From: Pseudoalteromonas sp. CO133X
Lineage (GTDB): Bacteria; Pseudomonadota; Gammaproteobacteria; Enterobacterales; Alteromonadaceae
NCBI GenBank assembly: GCA_004208945.1
Contig: SGPE01000009.1
Location: forward strand, 434,001-498,000
Length of the DNA stretch: 64,000 nt
Reading direction: 5' to 3'
The notes beneath the pieces were generated by a model. It saw only the letters and a program-made list of their open reading frames with translations. It had not been told where the DNA came from and searched no databases. Of this stretch, positions 30,458-42,417 are shown one piece after another. The stretch's first letter is position 1; the number at the start of each line of letters is the position of its first letter. The translations under genes were made by a program, and so were the position numbers.

Positions 30458-32728
30458 TTAGGCTGTTTCTAAGCTTGTTTCATATTCAAAGTGAATTTTC
30501 TTATCCTTCACGGAGACTTTTACAGAGCCCCCATCTGATAACTCACCGAATAATATTTCATTAGCGAGTGGCTTTTTAAGCTCCTCTTGGATAACGCGAG
30601 CCATAGGACGCGCACCCATTGCTTTATCGTAGCCTTTATCTGCTAACAGCTCTCGTGCTTTAGAAGTCAGCTCCAAATTAACCGATTTTTTATCAAGTTG
30701 TGCTTGTAATTCAACAATAAACTTATCAACTACTTGTAGAATTACCTCTTTTTCAAGGTGGTTGAACCAAATAATATTATCTAAACGGTTTCTAAATTCT
30801 GGTGAAAATACCTTGTTAATTTCACTCATTGCATCGTGTGAATGATCTTGCTCAGTAAAACCTATTGACTTACGCACAGTCTCTTGCACACCTGCATTCG
30901 TCGTCATCACCAACACAACATTTCTGAAATCAGCTTTGCGGCCGTTATTATCAGTCAATGTACCGTGATCCATAACTTGTAATAAGATGTTGTAAATATC
31001 AGGGTGTGCTTTTTCGATTTCATCAAGGAGTACCACGGCATGCGGGTTTTTGATAACCGCTTCAGTCAATAGACCACCTTGCTCAAAACCAACATAACCT
31101 GGAGGCGCACCAATTAAACGGCTGACTGCATGACGCTCAACATACTCAGACATATCAAAGCGAATAAATTCAACGCCCATACACTTAGCAAGTTGTTTAG
31201 TCACCTCTGTTTTACCAACCCCTGTAGGACCTGCAAATAAGAACGAGCCCACTGGTTTATCTTCATTTGCAAGGCCTGAACGTGATAATCGAATTGCAGA
31301 CGTGAGCGCGTCAATTGACTGGTCTTGCCCAAACACTAACATTTTTAAGTTACGGTCAAGGTTTTTCAGCGTTTCTTTATCACTTGAAGACACGCTTTGC
31401 TGTGGAATACGCGCCATTTTCGATACGATCAGTTCAATGTCGGATACGCCAATCGTTTTCTTACGTTTTGATATAGGCTGTAATCGCTGATTGGCCCCTG
31501 CCTCATCAATAACATCAATCGCTTTGTCTGGTAAGTGGCGTTCATTAATATATTTAGCACTTAGCTCTGCAGCTGCTTTAAGTGCTTTTTGTGTATAGCG
31601 AATGCCATGATGTTCTTCATAACGCTCTTTCAAACCATTGAGAATCTTAGTGGTGTCTGAAACACTTGGCTCAAGAACATCAATTTTTTGAAAACGACGT
31701 ACTAGTGCACGATCTTTTTCAAAGATATTTTTAAACTCGTTATAAGTGGTAGAGCCCATGCAACGCAATTTACCACTAGAAAGTAGCGGTTTAATTAGGT
31801 TAGAAGCATCCATTACACCACCTGATGCCGCTCCAGCGCCGATGATGGTGTGAATCTCATCGATAAATAGAATAGACCCAGGTTTTGCTTGCAGCTCTTT
31901 GAGCAGTGATTTAAAGCGTTTCTCAAAATCACCACGGTATTTTGTACCGGCCAGTAATGCACCCATATCAAGCGAATAAACAACTGCATCAGCAATCACT
32001 TCAGGTACTTCTTTGTTGACAATACGATAAGCAAGGCCTTCTGCAATGGCCGTTTTACCTACCCCAGCTTCACCAACAAGCAGCGGGTTATTTTTCTTAC
32101 GACGACATAAAACTTGAACTGTACGCTCAACTTCACTGTCTCGCCCAACCAGAGGATCAATGTTGCCATCAATCGCTTGTTGGTTAAGGTTTGTTGTAAA
32201 GTTCTCGAGCTTAGTCGGCTCTTCACCTTGAACTTCTTGTACCTCTTCATGGATATCATCATGGTCTTCACCGCCAATTTCATCATCAGCTTTGGAAATG
32301 CCATGGGAGATAAAGTTGACAATATCAAGACGATTTACATCCGCTTTTTTCAGTAAATAGACGGCTTGGCTTTCTTGCTCAGAAAAAATAGCCACCAGCA
32401 CGTTGACGCCAGTAACTTCATTTTTACCTGATGATTGTACATGGAATACAGCACGTTGCAGAACACGCTGAAAACCTAACGTTGGTTGTGTTTCACGGTC
32501 TTCTTCTAGATCAGGAATAACAGGCGTCGTTTCATCGATAAATTCAGATAACTCGACTTTTAAAGTGCCCATATCTACGCCACACGCATTGAGCGCTTCT
32601 CCAGCAGAAGGGTTATCGAGCAGCGCAAGTAAAAGGTGCTCGACGGTCATAAATTCGTGGCGGCGTGTTCTCGCTTCGCGAAACGCCGCATTTAAGGTTA
32701 GTTCTAAGTCTTTGTTTAGCATTGGCAA
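30458..32728 (-). CDS. clpA: ATP-dependent Clp protease ATPase subunit ClpA
   Basis: A 756-residue AAA+ unfoldase that feeds substrates to ClpP. The N-terminal Clp repeat domain (about residues 1-145) docks ClpS. The acidic linker is followed by AAA module 1 with Walker A GEAGVGKTA and Walker B SILFIDEIH, then AAA module 2 with Walker A GPTGVGKTE and VVLLDEIEKAH. The IGF loop that contacts ClpP is present (KSIGFTEQ, about residue 614). It follows clpS by 64 nt on the same strand, the usual clpS-clpA order. Confidence 0.97.
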   Translation of the reverse strand: MPMLNKDLELTLNAAFREARTRRHEFMTVEHLLLALLDNPSAGEALNACGVDMGTLKVELSEFIDETTPVIPDLEEDRETQPTLGFQRVLQRAVFHVQSSGKNEVTGVNVLVAIFSEQESQAVYLLKKADVNRLDIVNFISHGISKADDEIGGEDHDDIHEEVQEVQGEEPTKLENFTTNLNQQAIDGNIDPLVGRDSEVERTVQVLCRRKKNNPLLVGEAGVGKTAIAEGLAYRIVNKEVPEVIADAVVYSLDMGALLAGTKYRGDFEKRFKSLLKELQAKPGSILFIDEIHTIIGAGAASGGVMDASNLIKPLLSSGKLRCMGSTTYNEFKNIFEKDRALVRRFQKIDVLEPSVSDTTKILNGLKERYEEHHGIRYTQKALKAAAELSAKYINERHLPDKAIDVIDEAGANQRLQPISKRKKTIGVSDIELIVSKMARIPQQSVSSSDKETLKNLDRNLKMLVFGQDQSIDALTSAIRLSRSGLANEDKPVGSFLFAGPTGVGKTEVTKQLAKCMGVEFIRFDMSEYVERHAVSRLIGAPPGYVGFEQGGLLTEAVIKNPHAVVLLDEIEKAHPDIYNILLQVMDHGTLTDNNGRKADFRNVVLVMTTNAGVQETVRKSIGFTEQDHSHDAMSEINKVFSPEFRNRLDNIIWFNHLEKEVILQVVDKFIVELQAQLDKKSVNLELTSKARELLADKGYDKAMGARPMARVIQEELKKPLANEILFGELSDGGSVKVSVKDKKIHFEYETSLETA

Positions 32729-32792
32729 CCCCTTACTGAGATAATATTTATATACCGTTGTGATGGGCTAAATGTTCACCCTACCTTGGTAT

Positions 32793-33110
32793 TTATTCCT
32801 GCTCACAACTACATAGCAGTGGATGCTCGTTATCGCGTGCGTAACGATTAACCTGCTCAGCTTTGGTATGTGCAACATCGGCGCTATAAACACCGCAAAT
32901 TGCTTTACCGTTATGATGAACCTGAAGCATCACATCTGTTGCTCTTTCGCTATCCATATTAAAAAACGTCATTAGTACTTCTATCACAAAGTCCATAGGC
33001 GTGTAATCATCATTATTCAAAATGACTTTATATTTTCGCGGTGGTTGCAGCTTTTGCTTCTCACTATCGCGAACCGTTTCAATAACACCAGAATCTTTCA
33101 TGCCACTCAT
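32793..33110 (-). CDS. clpS: ClpAP adaptor ClpS
   Basis: A 105-residue N-recognin that binds proteins with N-terminal Leu, Phe, Tyr or Trp and delivers them to ClpA. The signature [15 protein letters not shown] (residues 31-45) includes the Asn-Asp-Asp that grip the N-terminal residue. M-L-Q-V-H and G-K-A-I-C-G-V-Y follow. The unstructured N-terminus (about 25 residues) needed for substrate handover is present. It is divergent from cspD across about 200 bp, which contain repeated TTAGTCA elements. Confidence 0.97.
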   Translation of the reverse strand: MSGMKDSGVIETVRDSEKQKLQPPRKYKVILNNDDYTPMDFVIEVLMTFFNMDSERATDVMLQVHHNGKAICGVYSADVAHTKAEQVNRYARDNEHPLLCSCEQE

Positions 33111-33200
33111 AATTAAATATAGTCTTGTCTTTAGAACTCAAGCAAACTTGAATAAAAAAATAAATAAATTGTTAAAAAATAGTTCAAAACACTTGACTGA

Positions 33201-33289
33201 TTGACTAAATAAACTACAGTCAAAGATAGATTGATTAAACCTTAGTCAGTCTAGCAAATTACACGGTTTAGAATAACTAAATTAGTCAA
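33201..33289. promoter_or_regulatory. Repeated TTAGTCA/TTGACTAA elements upstream of cspD
   Basis: Within the clpS-cspD gap, TTGACTAA occurs at 33201-33208, TTAGTCA at 33242-33248 and TTAGTCAA at 33282-33289. A palindromic double copy occurs at 33733-33750, in front of icd. The spacing (about 40 bp each, close to four helical turns) suggests protein binding, but no regulator is known to me for this sequence. Confidence 0.35.
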
Positions 33290-33310
33290 CTTATAGAAGG
33301 ATGTAGAAGT

Positions 33311-33526
33311 ATGGCTTGTGGAAAAGTCAAATGGTTCAACAATGCCAAAGGTTTTGGCTTCATCGTAGAAGACGGCAGCGAGACTGATATATTCGCTCAT
33401 TACTCAACGATTGTAATGGACGGTTATAAAACACTTAAAGCTGGTCAAGATGTAACATTCGAATTGCAACAAGGTCCAAAAGGGTTACACGCAACGAATA
33501 TTGCCCCTAATGATGAGCTCTCTTAG
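33311..33526 (+). CDS. cspD: Cold-shock-domain protein CspD
   Basis: A 71-residue single cold-shock domain with RNP1 (KGFGFIVED, residues 14-22) and RNP2 (DIFAHYS, residues 29-35). The position divergent from clpS-clpA is the conserved location of cspD in gammaproteobacteria, where the protein inhibits replication in stationary phase. This context, rather than the domain, supports the name. GAAGG precedes the ATG. No proper terminator was found; AAGCGAG (33558-33564) can pair with CTCGCTT downstream around a 16-nt loop. Confidence 0.92.
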   Translation: MACGKVKWFNNAKGFGFIVEDGSETDIFAHYSTIVMDGYKTLKAGQDVTFELQQGPKGLHATNIAPNDELS

Positions 33527-36183
<2,657 letters not shown>

Positions 36184-36229
36184 TTTTAATCTGTTATAAG
36201 GTGCTTGATAAGCGCCTTTAACTGATATG

Positions 36230-36255
36230 AAAAAGGCCGCATTTGCGGCCTTTTT
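36230..36255. terminator. Bidirectional terminator after icd
   Basis: AAAAAGGCCGCA (36230-36241) and TGCGGCCTTTTT (36244-36255) make a perfect 12-bp stem with flanking A/T runs, between the convergent icd and amidohydrolase genes. Confidence 0.93.
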
Positions 36256-36274
36256 AGTTTGTTAGCTAATGCGC

Positions 36275-37501
36275 TTATTTTGTATAAGCTCGAGGCATAG
36301 CTGAATCTGTTGTGTAACGCTCACGTAGTTTGTCTTGACGTGCTTCGGTAGAAACCTCTTCACCATTGATCCACATTTTGCTCACGTGTGAATTAAGCTC
36401 AAAAGGATCGGCAGACCACATTACAAGGTTAGCACGTTTACCTGTTGCAACAGCACCTGAATTAAGCCCAAATACATCGGCAATGTTACTCGTTACAGCA
36501 CTCAGAGCACCCTGTTGAGTCATACCGTAAGATACAGCGTTACCTGCATCAAAGCGTAATTGGTATACGTTATGGCTTGAGTCACCGGCAACACCAATAA
36601 TCACTTTAACACCGGCTTTTTCAAGCTTACCTGCGTTAGCAAGGTTTGCATGTAATGAGTCAAAGCTACCTGGTAAGTTAGCCATTGAACTGATGATCAC
36701 AGGCACATCAGCCTTTGCTAGTGCATCAGCAACTACAACAGCATCATCACCGCCATGAATCACTAAATTAATACCATAGGTTTCTTTTAGCTTAACAAGT
36801 GAAAAAATGTCTGATGCGCGTTGAACACTTGCAATCAGCGGCATGTCACCCGCAAGCACTGCTGCTAGCACTTTTTGCTCTGTAGAAGGCGCTTTTTTGT
36901 CATCTTTTTTAGCTGACTTTTCACCTTCAAGCTTGTCGATAAGTGTTTTCATTGACATCGCACGAGAGCCCTTGCTCTTTTCACCTAGTTGAACAACAAG
37001 TGCAACTTGCTTTTTATTAACACTTTCAAAACTACCCGATAAATCAACCACAGATGCAAGGCCAGCAAAGATACTTTCACCGCCGTTAGGGACAATTACA
37101 TCTTGAGTAATGCCACCCTTTCGGGCGTAAGGAATTAAGCTACTACGTGGGTTAAACGCAAGACTTGGATCAAAATCGATAGTTGCTTTGTCATCACTAC
37201 CATCACGTGAGCCTGCAACAGCTCCCACCTCAACTAAGCCAAGTTGGTTCATTGTGCCGATAAAGCCTGCAGTTACGATTTGGCCTTTTGCATCAATAGT
37301 TGTGTCTGCGTTAATAGATGTCGGGTTAATTGCAACAATTTTGCCATCTTCAAAAACAACGCTTGCGCCTTCTAGCACACCTTGTTCTGTTGAAGTGTGT
37401 AGTGTTGCATTTACAATTGCCACAGATGCAGCACTTGCTGTCGCAGAAAATAAGCCAGCAGCAACAAGTGACAGCTTTAATGATTTAGTTAATTTTGTCA
37501 T
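36275..37501 (-). CDS. Exported amidohydrolase-fold protein lacking the HxH motif
   Basis: A 408-residue exported protein with signal peptide MTKLTKSLKLSLVAAGLFSATASA. The composite beta-sandwich plus TIM-barrel order of amidohydrolases is recognisable: ATLHTSTEQGVLEGASVVFEDGKIVAI at the start, and a C-terminal SVTSNIADVFGLNSGAVATGKRANLVMWS-like end (given in parts). Where metal-binding members have G-x-x-D-x-H-x-H after strand 1, this one reads GFIGTMNQLGLVE, and no HxH is present, so a standard binuclear metal site is unlikely. ATG 37501 follows AGGAGT. It begins 11 nt after the stop of a paired lipoprotein homologue with the motif intact. It may be a non-catalytic partner. Confidence 0.82.
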   Translation of the reverse strand: MTKLTKSLKLSLVAAGLFSATASAASVAIVNATLHTSTEQGVLEGASVVFEDGKIVAINPTSINADTTIDAKGQIVTAGFIGTMNQLGLVEVGAVAGSRDGSDDKATIDFDPSLAFNPRSSLIPYARKGGITQDVIVPNGGESIFAGLASVVDLSGSFESVNKKQVALVVQLGEKSKGSRAMSMKTLIDKLEGEKSAKKDDKKAPSTEQKVLAAVLAGDMPLIASVQRASDIFSLVKLKETYGINLVIHGGDDAVVVADALAKADVPVIISSMANLPGSFDSLHANLANAGKLEKAGVKVIIGVAGDSSHNVYQLRFDAGNAVSYGMTQQGALSAVTSNIADVFGLNSGAVATGKRANLVMWSADPFELNSHVSKMWINGEEVSTEARQDKLRERYTTDSAMPRAYTK

Positions 37502-37512
37502 CAATGTTACTC

Positions 37513-38895
37513 CTATTTTTGACCTAGCATGAAATCACTTTGTGCTTGGTATTTATCATCGTTACGATCATAAACTTTGGCACCATCGATAAATACTTGC
37601 TCAGCTTTTGCGTACACACTAAATGGGTTTTGATTCCAGATAACAACATCAGCTTGTTTACCCGATTCAAGAGAACCTGTTTTATCATCAATACCCAGCG
37701 ATTTAGCCGCATTTGAGGTGATCCACTTAATTGCATGTTGTTCAGAAATGTCATAACCAACATCGTTTGCACGATACATAACTTTCCCAGCTTCTTGGTT
37801 TAGACGTTGAATGGTTGTATCTGAATCAGAGTGAACAACAGCGCATGAATTTTTAACTGCATCAACAATTGCAACGTTCTCTTGAACCATGTCATAGGCT
37901 TCCATCTTAAAACCCCACCAATCTGGCCAAAGTGCTGCACAGTTACCATTTTCTGCTAGTAAATCAGCTATTTTGTATGCTTCAACACCGTGGTGGAAAG
38001 TACCTGAGTGATAGCCAAACTCTTTGCCAAGGTCAATCATCATGGCCATTTCTTCTGCTTTATAGCAATGGTTATGAATGAGTATATCGCCCTCAAGTAC
38101 ACCTGCTAGAGTATCTAGCTTAATGTCACGATGTGGTACTTCTGGGTTCTTACCCGCGTCATAATCACTGTCGTATTTATCCCATTGGCGTTTATATTCA
38201 GCAGCTTCAATCCATGCGGTACGATACCCTGCCATATTCCCCATACGCGTTGATGGTAGAACACCTTTGCTGCCATAAACACGTTTCGGGTTTTCACCAC
38301 ACGCCATTTTTAAACCATAGGGTGCATCAGGAAATTTCATACCTTGCATCGTATGCGAAGGAACATTTTTAAGGGTTACACCACGACCACCAATCAAGTT
38401 TGCTGAGCCTGGTAGAATTTGTAATGACGTAATACCGCCCTCACGAGCACGATTAAAACCAGGGTCTTGTGGCCATACAGAATGCTCAACCCACACCTCT
38501 GCAGTCACAGGACTGGTCATTTCATTACCATCTTGGTGAGATGCCACCGATGGAGTTGGATAAGCCCCTAAATGTGAATGCACGTCAATAATCCCAGGTG
38601 TTACCCATTTACCTTGTGCATCAATTGTTGTTTCAGCTTGAACACTCAAACCCTTACCAACTTGTTGTACTTTGCCGTCAACAAAATAGACATCTGCATC
38701 GTCTAAACGCTCACCGGTGCCTGTTAATACAGTCGCATTGGTGATAAGGGTACTCGTTGAAGCAAGTGGCTGATAAGTGCTTGGATATGGGTTTTTATTA
38801 ATTGAGACTCTTGGGTCTTGTGGGCCATTATCTTGACAGCCGGCTAACGCGACACCAAGCGCCATGACCAACAAGGATGGTGCAAATTTTTGCAT
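37513..38895 (-). CDS. Lipoprotein amidohydrolase
   Basis: A 460-residue amidohydrolase-superfamily enzyme with a lipoprotein signal peptide (lipobox LAGC, Cys near residue 20). The metal motif is intact: VTPGIIDVHSHLG (about residue 105), with later His candidates in DILIHNHCYKA and YHSGTFHHGVEAY and an Asp in AVVHSDSDTTIQRL. The C-terminal segment AAKSLGIDDKTGSLESGKQADVV is typical of the imidazolonepropionase/dipeptidase-like branch. It probably hydrolyses peptides or cyclic amides in the periplasm. The downstream gene encodes a homologue that lacks HxH; the two form an operon, and such pairs recur in Shewanella and Pseudoalteromonas as far as I recall. Confidence 0.87.
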   Translation of the reverse strand: MQKFAPSLLVMALGVALAGCQDNGPQDPRVSINKNPYPSTYQPLASTSTLITNATVLTGTGERLDDADVYFVDGKVQQVGKGLSVQAETTIDAQGKWVTPGIIDVHSHLGAYPTPSVASHQDGNEMTSPVTAEVWVEHSVWPQDPGFNRAREGGITSLQILPGSANLIGGRGVTLKNVPSHTMQGMKFPDAPYGLKMACGENPKRVYGSKGVLPSTRMGNMAGYRTAWIEAAEYKRQWDKYDSDYDAGKNPEVPHRDIKLDTLAGVLEGDILIHNHCYKAEEMAMMIDLGKEFGYHSGTFHHGVEAYKIADLLAENGNCAALWPDWWGFKMEAYDMVQENVAIVDAVKNSCAVVHSDSDTTIQRLNQEAGKVMYRANDVGYDISEQHAIKWITSNAAKSLGIDDKTGSLESGKQADVVIWNQNPFSVYAKAEQVFIDGAKVYDRNDDKYQAQSDFMLGQK

Positions 38896-39007
38896 TCTTA
38901 CGTTCCTCTTTTTTATTATTTAATTACTTTAACTAATTGTTAATTTTAATGCGAGTAAACGAGGCCAGTGACCAAAATACAAGATGAATAACTAGCCTCA
39001 CAGAGCA

Positions 39008-39793
39008 CTATTTCTTTATGTAATTGTTATATAGCTGCTCTAACGCATCTTCGGTAGTTAAGCTCGGATCTTTGTTGATAAAATGTTTCACTGTTCGTGT
39101 AACAAAATCAGAGTTTTGTTTGTGTTGCTTAGCAAAACTTTTTATTAACGTATCTGCGTCACTGGCAGCGGTTACTCTGTCATGGCGATGCCTGTATTGG
39201 CTTAAAGCACGGTTAAAATCACCGTTATAATCTTCTACCACCAGCTTATAAAATTCACTTCGATCGACACCAAGATCATTAATGCAATAATTGAGTGCGT
39301 CTTTAAAGTCATAAAATGTCTTACCTTGCACATCAAATTCTGCACGTTTTTCGCGTACAGTGACACTGGCATCTTCAGTCGCATAACTATAACCTTGAAA
39401 AGCTAAACGCTCAGCCGCCTCTGCACCTAACTTCATACCGGCCCGAATACTATGAACAAACTCATCACTCATATCATCAAGTTCACTTTCATGCCACATA
39501 TGGAAAATGCGTAGTGCCTTAGCGTACTTCGTTGTTATTTTCTTTTTCACTTTTATAAAACGTGCATCAATGGTGAGGACACGTTCATTATGCAGTAACG
39601 CAAAGCATTCATAACAGGCTGGAATAGAGATAAACTCAGCGTCCTCTCCTAGATCAACAATACTTTGCAGCATATGCAGTGGCGGACAGTAATCACGCTC
39701 AGTTGCTTCACAGCCGCAGTAGAAACACTGATTAAAGTGTTTTGAGTTTACTGCATAAGCTTGTTGATAATAGCCAGATAGTTTTTTAGTCAC
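39008..39793 (-). CDS. Protein with HNH-like zinc-binding N-terminus
   Basis: A 261-residue cytoplasmic protein starting at GTG 39793, with AGGAG seven bases upstream. The first 70 residues hold a treble-clef-like pattern: CFYCGC (about residue 23), RDYCPPLHML at the site where HNH nucleases have a D-H-x-x-P, then IPACYECFALLHNE. The usual catalytic His position is occupied by Y or C, so nuclease activity is uncertain. The remainder is helical and charged, with DFKDALNYCINDLGVDRSEFY and a helical C-terminus. I do not recognise a named family. It is a single gene and may bind nucleic acid (inference). Confidence 0.65.
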   Translation of the reverse strand: MTKKLSGYYQQAYAVNSKHFNQCFYCGCEATERDYCPPLHMLQSIVDLGEDAEFISIPACYECFALLHNERVLTIDARFIKVKKKITTKYAKALRIFHMWHESELDDMSDEFVHSIRAGMKLGAEAAERLAFQGYSYATEDASVTVREKRAEFDVQGKTFYDFKDALNYCINDLGVDRSEFYKLVVEDYNGDFNRALSQYRHRHDRVTAASDADTLIKSFAKQHKQNSDFVTRTVKHFINKDPSLTTEDALEQLYNNYIKK

Positions 39794-40135
39794 TTATTCT
39801 CCTCACGTTTTAATAGGCGTTGTAAAACTGATTTAGCGCTAGTGTAAATACTCAAATGTAAGTACGAAGTTAAAACCATAAATTAAACCCAACGCCATTT
39901 CGCTTTTTCAATTCAAAGGTAAAAAGACTTTTCGTTAATTGTGTCAAAAGTAATACTTAATATACTAATTTTTCAATGTGTTAGTTTAATTTATACATAT
40001 CTTCATACTTACTTACATCTTATCGATTTTCATTAACAGCAACCAGATAAAGATAAGTTAATAATTAAGATGTTCTAACCAAATGGGATAAGCATTCAAA
40101 CCATTTAATCGCTAAGACATCAACCGGAGAGAAAT
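39794..40135. other. Divergent intergenic region
   Basis: 342 AT-rich bases between the HNH-like gene and the small exported protein gene. It should hold two divergent promoters. ACATCTTA (about 40014-40021) and TAAGATGT (about 40067-40074) form a long-range inverted repeat. I saw no coding frame, riboswitch or tRNA. Confidence 0.45.
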
Positions 40136-40495
40136 ATGAATACGTTAACAACAACACTTGGTACAGCTCTTATTATTGGCTCATCTGTGATTACTTTTGA
40201 TACAAATGCAGCGCAATTTGTAGCAGCAGATGATTCACCAGGCACGCAAACGTGTATGGCAATTGCCTCAAACAATCGTTTAGATCTTGTGCATAAAATG
40301 CGAGACTTAGGCATCAATAGGCGTGTAATTTCAGACAAGCTTCTATGTAATAATATGTCTACTGCAAAATTTGCGAGTATTTATGGCTTCAACAAGACAG
40401 CAAAGTATCTAAAATTAGAATCGACCCAAACAAGTATTCATGACTTGGCAAAAACAGCTGATGATACTGTTATTGTCATTGCTGGTTCTAAGTAA
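40136..40495 (+). CDS. Small exported protein, DUF3718-like
   Basis: A 119-residue protein with a signal peptide (ends near TNA, about residue 24), and a mature part with two Cys: GTQTCMAIASNNRLDLVHKM and ISDKLLCNNM. This arrangement, with the A-A-x-N-x-x-x-x-L and I-x-x-x-x-V-I-x-x-x-L-x-C pattern, resembles the DUF3718 family of marine gammaproteobacteria, as far as I can judge by eye. The function is unknown; it is probably periplasmic with one disulfide. A GGAGAG site precedes the ATG. The transcript ends at the 40502-40532 hairpin. Confidence 0.72.
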   Translation: MNTLTTTLGTALIIGSSVITFDTNAAQFVAADDSPGTQTCMAIASNNRLDLVHKMRDLGINRRVISDKLLCNNMSTAKFASIYGFNKTAKYLKLESTQTSIHDLAKTADDTVIVIAGSK

Positions 40496-40501
40496 AGCCA
40501 C

Positions 40502-40532
40502 TTAGCAACAGGTTTTATATACCTGTTGCTAA
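40502..40532. terminator. Hairpin between convergent genes
   Basis: TTAGCAACAGGT (40502-40513) and ACCTGTTGCTAA (40521-40532) form a perfect 12-bp stem with a 7-nt loop. It separates the convergent DUF3718-like and DUF445 genes. The T tract is poor, so it may be only a partial terminator. Confidence 0.65.
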
Positions 40533-40535
40533 CCT

Positions 40536-41231
40536 TTAAATAAGTGCTGCTAACAAGCCAAATAGGCCACCAAAAACACCACCCCAAATTACTAACCAGC
40601 CTAAATGCTCTTTAATCATTGTTTGAATAATATTTTTTACCATAGTGGGGGTAAGCTCATTTAAGCGATCATCGACTAGCGCCTCAACTGTCGTATGTAA
40701 TGAGCTGCCAATATGCGAACTTGCAAAAAGCTTGTCATCTAAAATAGCTTTAAACTCGTCGCTGTGTGAAATGTCAATTACCGCCTCTTTCATTTTCACG
40801 ATAAACGGCTCACGCATCGGCTCTAAAGCCTCTCGGCCTCCGAACATTCCTAGCATACTGCCAAATTGAGAAGCTTCAATCACTTCGATTAATGAGTCAT
40901 AAGCGGGGCTCAGATTCACGTCTGCTATCACTGGCTCAAGGTCAATATTGGGCTTTGCCATTGCCATTACTTGATCAATTTTTTGCTCAGTAAAGAACTC
41001 TGTCATAACCAAGTTTTTAATCGCCACTTTAAACGATTCAAATTTAATTGTTATAACACCCGAACCATATAAAAAAGGGACTTTTTCAAACAACATATGA
41101 ATTGCAACCCAGTTTGTTACTGCGCCCGACAAGGCAAACAAACCCACTGATAAAACAATTTCATTGTCTAGCAAGAAGCCCAACAATACTAAAATCGCAG
41201 CGACAAGATTAGTCACAAGACTTTTGTTCAT
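40536..41231 (-). CDS. DUF445 family membrane protein
   Basis: A 231-residue membrane protein. It has two N-terminal hydrophobic segments (about residues 5-45), including GAVTNWVAIHMLFEKVPFLYGSG, the DUF445 hallmark, a long helical soluble middle rich in amphipathic repeats, and a C-terminal hydrophobic segment (GWLVIWGGVFGGLFGLLAALI, shown as its end region). The family is widespread and without an assigned role. The short length matches the single-domain proteobacterial subtype. It is transcribed alone and convergent with the DUF3718-like gene. Confidence 0.82.
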   Translation of the reverse strand: MNKSLVTNLVAAILVLLGFLLDNEIVLSVGLFALSGAVTNWVAIHMLFEKVPFLYGSGVITIKFESFKVAIKNLVMTEFFTEQKIDQVMAMAKPNIDLEPVIADVNLSPAYDSLIEVIEASQFGSMLGMFGGREALEPMREPFIVKMKEAVIDISHSDEFKAILDDKLFASSHIGSSLHTTVEALVDDRLNELTPTMVKNIIQTMIKEHLGWLVIWGGVFGGLFGLLAALI

Positions 41232-41342
41232 TCAATTCCCCAGAAAATCTTATTAATCTTGATAATATTAACGCTATGAGTTTGTTAATTCATCGTCTTT
41301 TTGCCATAGTTTAGTTAGATGGTCAAAAGGTGAGCAAAACCT

Positions 41343-42203
41343 ATGTGGAATTCAGTGAATGAGCAAATTAGCCAAGCAATGCACTTTGACTTTAAACATA
41401 CCTTTAAACGCCAATTACAATCACCTAGTAACGATAAATATTTTGAGCTTGCCAATGATTCACACCGTTACTTTGTAAAAGTTGCACATGTCAGTGAGTT
41501 AGATCGCCTTGAATGTGAAGCATTTAACCTTAAACTTCTTACCCAAGAGAGCCTGTTTATGGTTCCCGACTGCATCACAGTTGGCAGTAATATCGAATTT
41601 TCTTTCATTGTGCTTGAGTGGCTTGAACATGACAAACAACCGCATGATTGTTGGCATATTATGGGCGAACACTTAGCAACTCTTCATAAAAAACACACAC
41701 AAGCCATGTTTGGTTATGACAACGACAATTTTTTAGGTCCGACAGTGCAACCAAATAGATGGCATAAAAAATGGGATGTATTTTTTGCTGAGGAGCGCAT
41801 CGGTTGGCAGCTTCAGTTACTGCATGAAAAAGGCATAGAACTCGTTAATCAAGATATGTTTATTGCTTTTATAAAGGACATGCTACACGGCCATCTAGTC
41901 GAGCCATCTTTGTTACATGGTGACTTTTGGCGCAGAAACATGGGATTCATTCATGCTGTTCCAAGTATTTACAACCCTGCCTGTTATTATGGTGATCGGG
42001 AATGCGATATTGCCATGAGTGAGTTATTTGCCCCACTCCCAGACGCATTCTACAGTGCATACGATAGCCAATACCCACTACAAAATGGTTATCAGCAACG
42101 CAAACAAATTTATCAACTTTACCCTATTTTAAATAATGCGAATATTTTTGCTGGTCACTATCTGACTGAAGCTAAACAACAAATTAATTTACTCCTTAAA
42201 TAA
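41343..42203 (+). CDS. Fructosamine kinase family protein
   Basis: A 286-residue cytoplasmic kinase of the fructosamine-3-kinase family, which phosphorylates ketosamines such as fructosamine or ribulosamine adducts and so allows deglycation. Key elements are the N-terminal ATP-binding Lys in RYFVKVAH, the E-A-F-N-L helix, VLEWLEHD in the hinge, the catalytic loop LLHGDFWRRNMGF (about residue 198) and the metal-binding equivalent IYNPACYYGDRECDIAM. Bacterial members often act on ribulosamines. It stands alone between the DUF445 and CPXCG genes. Confidence 0.92.
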   Translation: MWNSVNEQISQAMHFDFKHTFKRQLQSPSNDKYFELANDSHRYFVKVAHVSELDRLECEAFNLKLLTQESLFMVPDCITVGSNIEFSFIVLEWLEHDKQPHDCWHIMGEHLATLHKKHTQAMFGYDNDNFLGPTVQPNRWHKKWDVFFAEERIGWQLQLLHEKGIELVNQDMFIAFIKDMLHGHLVEPSLLHGDFWRRNMGFIHAVPSIYNPACYYGDRECDIAMSELFAPLPDAFYSAYDSQYPLQNGYQQRKQIYQLYPILNNANIFAGHYLTEAKQQINLLLK

Positions 42204-42417
42204 TCTCCATGCCGCTGTAAAGCAAATGTCATAAATGCAAAATCAGAACTATAATTTGCCTTAGAACATGTTCAAATACAGGTGCTAGCCACTTGTTTAT
42301 TAGCTGGCTAGTAAGTTATATCAATCGTATTAAATATAAATTCATTTTTGATGGGTTAGAGTTTAATAAAGATTGCAATTTAACTAATTCAGGCATGCCT
42401 GATTAAGGTAAAAGCTG

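Noticed and set aside
42264..42311. GAACATGTTC palindrome and CTAGCCA/TGGCTAG inverted repeat before the CPXCG gene
   Set aside because: They are short, not repeated near other genes, and likely by chance in this composition.
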